DNA of 10,564 nucleotides from Spirogloea muscicola (lineage: Eukaryota > Streptophyta > Zygnematophyceae > Spirogloeales > Spirogloeaceae), in the NCBI GenBank assembly GCA_009602725.1, contig WELB01000355.1, positions 77,524 to 88,087 on the forward strand, written 5' to 3'. Below the pieces are notes generated by a model that did no database searches, was not told the DNA's origin, and saw only the letters and a program-made list of their open reading frames with translations. Every line of letters starts with the position of its first letter. Within the stretch, counting starts at the first letter, position 1. The position numbers were made by a program, and so were the translations under genes. Below, piece after piece: positions 7,301 to 10,564 of this stretch.

Positions 7301-9662
7301 GTGCCAGCCATCTCGCGCCTTGAGTGGCATCCCTTCAGCGTCTGCTCCAGTCCCCTTGATGGGCGGAGAGCTCTGAGCGTGATAACGAAGCCGCTCGGGG
7401 GCTGGACGCGGAAGCTGGCGGCTCACATGGAGTCGTCGGGCCAGCAGCCCCTCCTGCTGAAGGTGGAAGGGCCCTATGGCCAGGAGCAGGACTTCCTCAT
7501 GAAGTGAGCTGCTCTCACCACCCGTCAAGGCGCCAATCGAACCTCCGGTCTGCTAGTTCACGCCTTCTATTTCGAGTCAGCTCTGTCGATTGTCTTGATT
7601 CGGAGCATATTGACTGATCCAGCTGGGCATCTCATGTGCAGCGCTTGCCATTGTGAGTTGCCGTCCTGCAAACAATGGCTTTTCTTGCGCCACTGTTTGG
7701 TTAAATATGTGCTCTCATAGGCCAGGCACAATCTTGCTGTCAAATGCCATTCAAGTCGAAGGGTGGTCAAGCTGGGTCAATCTGAGAGTTGACTTGCAAC
7801 CAGGCCCAGGTCTATCCAGTACATGTGCTGCCCTGCTGCCTCTCCTTTTAGCTAAACAGACGATTCCCACCTCCATATCTGCCGGGACACATCGTCAAGC
7901 CCCAGCCAGACGGTGGTGCCCGTGTCCAGGACCATCCTAGGTGCCCAGTCAGCTGTTTTGAAAGGGATGCACGCACATGGGCGCGCTTTGCAAGCGCATG
8001 CATGATGGAGTCCTCCATGCCATGTAATTGTTGCAGGTACGACGAGCTAGTGCTGGCAGCAGGCGGCATTGGCATCACGCCCTTCATGTCCTTGCTGAGC
8101 CATCTGGCCCACCGTTGCCGCCAGCCAGGAGTCAAGTAAGCTCTTTGATTGCTCGTAAGCTCTTTGACTGTGGGTGTCTCCAGTGAGGAACTTGCCTTCT
8201 GCTGGCTTGGCTTTGTGCATAGCACCTTTCAGCATCGCCCTGAACGTGAGAGCTTACCGAGCTTATCGAGAGAGCTTACAGTGCTCGCTCTCTTGCGCTG
8301 TGTCAGGACGCCGCTGCGTGTGACGCTGGTTTGGGCTGTGCGTCGTGAGGAGGACCTCCACAAGCTTGGTTGCCTTGACTGGGCAAACACCTGCAGTCAG
8401 CTGCCAGAACACGTCCGCGTTGTGCAGAAGCTCCACGTCACCGGCGCTCAGGCCCCGGACACCGAGCAGGGCCACGTAAAAGACAACCGAGTCATGTCCC
8501 TGGGCTCCCCTTCCAAGCACATCCAGGCCATGCACTGCAAAGTGGGACAAGGTATGTCGATCGCATGCATGACTCGGAAACTAAGGCCTGCCTGAAAGTT
8601 GAAGCATCTCTTTGACAATAGTGTCCCACGAGAGGTTCCTAGGCGGAGCTCTTGTGGAGCACGCTGCTGTGCTGAAGCTGGGGCTGCGCATGTGACCTGC
8701 AGGAAACGATCTTCCCAACTTCGTATTTGCATTCTTCACCCTGGGTATTGCCTTCTTTATCATGCTGGCCTTCCTACGCTCCATAGCCTGGCCATTGGAC
8801 CACGGCTTATACAAAGTGATGTCCACGGCCCAGAACGCATGGATGGTGATTGGAGGCCTCATCTCCGGTATCCTTGCTGCCATGATTATAAGTGTACCGC
8901 TCTGGTACCTCCTCCTCCCATCGACGTACCGGCAGCAGGTAACCAAGGCAGCCCCTGTCCGCCCCTCCTCCAGCAGTCTAGACGAGCCTCAAGGGCTCCA
9001 GGCAAGAGCGTGATCGGGCGTGATGGGCAACAGAGCGAAGTTTCCGTCTAGATTCTCGATGAAGACGATCACGTGTGCTTCTTACATTCCACTCAGGCAA
9101 TATCGCGCGCTGGAGAGTGCCCCAGTCCTCCCTTCGAGAGCAGCCCCAAGAAGGTCTACACAAAGGTCACAGGCGGGCACCAGGCGATTGCAATCAACAC
9201 CGCAGTCTACGGCTGCAGGCCCTCATGGGATGGTGCACTCTGCTGCCGTGCCCCCTGTGCTACTGCACCACTTCAGCCATCTTTGTCATTTCAATTCTTC
9301 CAGAGAGCTGCGCAACCCAACCCGTGAACAATGATAGCCGTACGTCAGCACAAACTTGTGGATGCTAAGAAGTGGCCTTCGCAAGATATAGGAGGCGTAG
9401 TTGCGCTTGCGAAAAGGAATCGCGAAGGCAAGGCTGTGCGATTGACAGGCCCCTTCCTCTGCCTTGTTCTTGAGTGTCCGCAGCCATCTTCAAGGAGCTC
9501 ATTGAGAGTGCGTCCCCGGGGGCCAACATCGGCGTGCTCGTGAGCGGGCCGACTGGTATGAGCGACGAGGTGGCACTCCAGTGCTTCAAGCACACCGCGT
9601 GGCCGCTATTTGGGGGCAAGAGGCCAGTGCTAAATTTCCACTCCGCGGCCTTCGAGCTCTAA
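4310..9662 (+). CDS. FRO: Plant/green-alga-type ferric-chelate reductase (FRO), 13 exons, 737 aa
   Basis: The model is join(4310-4397, 4590-4709, 4876-4972, 5397-5603, 5813-6050, 6371-6505, 6747-6939, 7263-7503, 8037-8135, 8307-8551, 8703-8938, 9097-9232, 9484-9662). All 12 introns are GT-AG, every phase agrees, and the 2214 nt equal 737 codons plus TAA. This is a membrane flavocytochrome that moves electrons from cytosolic NADPH via FAD and two hemes to ferric chelates. N-terminal helices lie near 31-52, 73-93 and 129-149. The core has heme ligands H219/H233 and H294/H307. The FAD motif HPFSV is at 382-386, VEGPYG at 427-432, and NADPH motif GGIGITPF at 449-456. Two extra helices near 560-580 and 600-626 interrupt the nucleotide domain, as in plant FROs; no EF-hand is seen, which argues against an RBOH/NOX oxidase. 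The usual C-terminal CGP is SGP (S699). Length matches plant FROs (about 700-740 aa). The first exon, with no conserved residues, is the least certain. Confidence 0.88.
5132..5164. repeat. 19-base tandem duplication in intron 3
   Basis: GAGAGACGCTTGCAAGCAG (5132-5150) is followed by a second, partial unit GAGAGACGCTTGCA (5151-5164). It sits inside the 424-base third intron and has no apparent link to the splice sites. Confidence 0.8.
5813..6872 (+). other. Exons 5-7: heme-binding membrane core of the reductase
   Basis: Exon 5 (5813-6050) contains KYHRWL and, 14 residues later, LLHAIGY (H219, H233). Exon 6 (6371-6505) has a membrane helix around residues 260-280, then a basic RRRR turn and FELFLYLHY. 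Exon 7 (6747-6939) continues LYVPYMVFVALHLGD, giving H294 and H307 with 12 residues between. These two His pairs on adjacent helices are the expected ligands of the outer and inner hemes. The second pair is split by the intron at 6506-6746. Exon 7 must use the donor at 6940; the earlier GTGAG at 6873 would break the phase and delete the start of the FAD domain. Confidence 0.85.
8136..8173 (+). repeat. 19-base tandem duplication containing the intron 9 splice donor
   Basis: The unit starting GTAAGCTCTTTGATTGCTC (8136-8154) repeats at 8155 as GTAAGCTCTTTGACTG. Both copies begin with a good donor, GTAAGC. The first keeps the reading frame with exon 10. Use of the second would add 19 bases and shift the frame. 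Confidence 0.9.
8136..8279 (+). promoter_or_regulatory. Inverted repeat spanning intron 9, pairing the splice donor with the region before the acceptor
   Basis: The left arm (8136-8167) has GTAAGCTCT at both ends with GCTC between. The right arm (8248-8279) has the reverse complement AGAGCTTAC at both ends with GAGC between. This gives two perfect 9-base pairing blocks plus a short central one and a few unpaired bases, closing an ~80-base loop. The right arm ends 27 bases before the acceptor at 8306. In RNA this would bury both copies of the donor. An effect on splicing is inference. Confidence 0.55.
8703..8938 (+). other. Exon 11: two membrane helices inserted in the nucleotide-binding domain
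   Basis: After the loop of exon 10, this exon encodes FVFAFFTLGIAFFIMLAFL and, after a hydrophilic stretch around WPLDHG, MVIGGLISGILAAMIISVPL. Two helices at this place, between the first NADPH motif and the C-terminal motif, are a hallmark of the plant FRO subfamily and are absent from yeast FRE and animal NOX proteins. The donor at 8939 keeps phase 0 to exon 12; read-through would end 25 codons later at 9013. Confidence 0.75.
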
Positions 9663-10502
9663 CTCTCACGTTGGTAGGCAGGGCACCGGCTTTTAAAAGC
9701 TGTCATTGCCAGAGACCCATAAGCTTGTGCGATGCATAGCTGGTGGCGGCGAGAGGCCGTCACGTCTCATGAGGAAGAGTGGCCTTTACAATGGCATCAG
9801 TAGGGGCTGACTCAATCAGTTCTCAATGTCTTTCGACTTGCTCGAGGTTGGTGCTGTCCCTCCATGAATACGATCGATGTTGTGCTCGAAGTGGAGCGTA
9901 AGCGACCAGCTTCGGTTTTGAAGCAGGCCATGAAATAAAGCCTTCTTTACAAATATGTGCTGTCCCCGGATTGGTTGCCTACTTGACAGAGTGGCCGGCA
10001 CTCGGACGAGCAAGCCATGCCGAAGTTGACTTCGCAAGTGGATTCAGGATATAGGGTTTCGGCCCACCCTGAGGCCCCACTTTGAACTTGACGTACGAAC
10101 CACATGCTAGGAAGTCGTCAAACCGCGCTGCTGTGGCGGTGAGAAGGAAATTGAGGCTGCAAGGAAAGGGGGAGAGCAGCATCCGCTCGGGCGGATGCGC
10201 TTGTCCAGGCTGTCCTAAAAGAGCCTTGGTTGTTGACGACCTCGGCCTGCGAATGACCCATTGTTGTGAATGCAGTGTATGATTCTGAGCCCCAAGATCT
10301 GAAGCGACTTGCGTGTGCCTCCTGAAGTTCGTCAGAAGTCAAGCCTTGTACAAATGCTGCAGCTCCATGTGGAGACAAGAAAGCCTACCACATCTTGACT
10401 GGCTGCAACGCCATTTGGGTGTTTGGTATGCAGTGTAATGCAATCTCCTGCGCGGTAGCCAGGAGAATCAGCGGAAAACAACGGGCGGGAAAGCACGGGA
10501 GA
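9663..10502. other. Subtelomeric spacer with no confident gene
   Basis: This is the stretch between the reductase stop and the telomere. Minus-strand open frames at 10118-10378 and 9979-10182 have natural-looking compositions (TSDELQEAHASRFRSWG; GSYVKFKVGPQGGPKPYILN). A pyrimidine tract plus TTGCAG on the minus strand (about 10195-10174) could be an acceptor feeding the second, and a minus-strand TGTAA (9951-9947) lies 28 bases after its stop at 9979. I could not find a donor of the right phase to join them, nor a start codon for the first. A plus-strand TGTAA, the usual green-algal polyadenylation signal, occurs at 10434-10438. An AATAAA occurs at 9934-9939. Which one, if any, ends the reductase transcript is unclear. 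No R1 or R2 repeats are seen here. Confidence 0.45.
9979..10378 (-). other. Possible minus-strand gene or gene remnant beside the telomere
   Basis: Two consecutive minus-strand frames (10378-10118 and 10182-9979) overlap slightly and might be exons of a small unknown gene, for the reasons given for the spacer. The upstream frame opens with TTG, not ATG, and a nearby ATG at 10414 reaches a stop after nine codons. I recognise no family. It could equally be chance in non-coding DNA. Confidence 0.15.
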
Positions 10503-10564
10503 GGGTTTAGGGTGTAGGGCTTAGGGCTAAGGGTTTAGGGTTTAGGGTTTAGGGTTTAGGGTTT
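10503..10564 (+). repeat. Telomere, (TTTAGGG)n
   Basis: From about 10531 to the end the sequence is perfect TTTAGGG, the Arabidopsis-type unit shared by land plants and many green algae. The inner part (10503-10530) holds variant units TGTAGGG, CTTAGGG and CTAAGGG. The G-rich strand reads outward to the right, so this is a true right chromosome end and not an interstitial array, assuming the window stops because the assembly stops. Confidence 0.95.

Larger units (their letters stand above)
7263..8551 (+). other. Exons 8-10: FAD- and NADPH-binding domains of the reductase
   Basis: Exon 8 (7263-7503) carries the beta-barrel FAD domain, with HPFSVCSS at 382-389 and VEGPYG at 427-432. Exon 9 (8037-8135) is only 99 bases and holds YDELVLAAGGIGITPF, the first NADPH strand-loop-helix. 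Exon 10 (8307-8551) continues the Rossmann fold with TLVWAVRR at 479-486 and then a long, poorly conserved loop. The 533-base intron between exons 8 and 9 (7504-8036) is the longest in the gene. It contains an open plus-strand frame (7653-7940) whose translation I do not recognise and treat as chance. Confidence 0.8.

Noticed and set aside
7653-7940. 95-codon plus-strand frame inside the reductase
   Set aside because: It lies wholly in the 533-base intron 8. Exons 8 and 9 join in phase without it, and the joined protein is contiguous with the family at that point (FLMK-YDEL).

Overview
This window is most likely the right-hand end of a linear green-algal chromosome. The last ~60 bases are plant-type telomere repeats, (TTTAGGG)n, with the G-rich strand running outward. 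The only gene I can support is cut by 12 canonical GT-AG introns averaging about 260 bases and encodes a plant/green-alga-type ferric reductase (FRO). The telomere unit, dense short introns and moderate GC fit a chlorophyte, perhaps a trebouxiophyte such as a Coccomyxa relative. The genus is a guess.

Layout. (1) Positions 1-1260 hold a dispersed repeat family: two tandem copies (~193-base period), then diverged inverted copies, with a decayed minus-strand reading frame (773-1066) between them. (2) Positions 1261-2740 are mixed sequence with no recognisable gene. (3) Positions 2741-3012 are very GC-rich and contain one unresolved base (N at 2945). (4) Positions 3013-3985 are a nest of truncated retroelement pieces: three direct copies of a ~130-base 3' module, one inverted copy, and a second minus-strand frame homologous to the one at 773-1066. 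I read both frames as C-terminal remnants of a non-LTR retrotransposon (LINE) ORF2. (5) Positions 3990-4309 are GC-rich sequence that probably holds the promoter and 5' UTR of the reductase. (6) Positions 4310-9662 are a 13-exon ferric reductase gene whose exons splice in phase into 737 codons plus a stop, with no frameshift. (7) Positions 9663-10502 are an unassigned subtelomeric spacer with weak minus-strand open frames. (8) Positions 10503-10564 are telomere.

The reductase carries the expected chain of sites: two pairs of heme-ligand histidines in the membrane core, an HPFS FAD-binding motif, and GGIGITPF plus a C-terminal SGP motif for NADPH. It also has the pair of extra membrane helices inside the nucleotide domain that marks plant-type FROs. 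It should pass electrons from cytosolic NADPH through FAD and two hemes to ferric chelates across a membrane, in iron acquisition. I found no undescribed multi-gene system. The most interesting points are an intact many-exon gene within 0.9 kb of a telomere, a duplicated splice donor inside an intron-spanning inverted repeat, and a head-to-tail nest of truncated LINE ends next to the gene.
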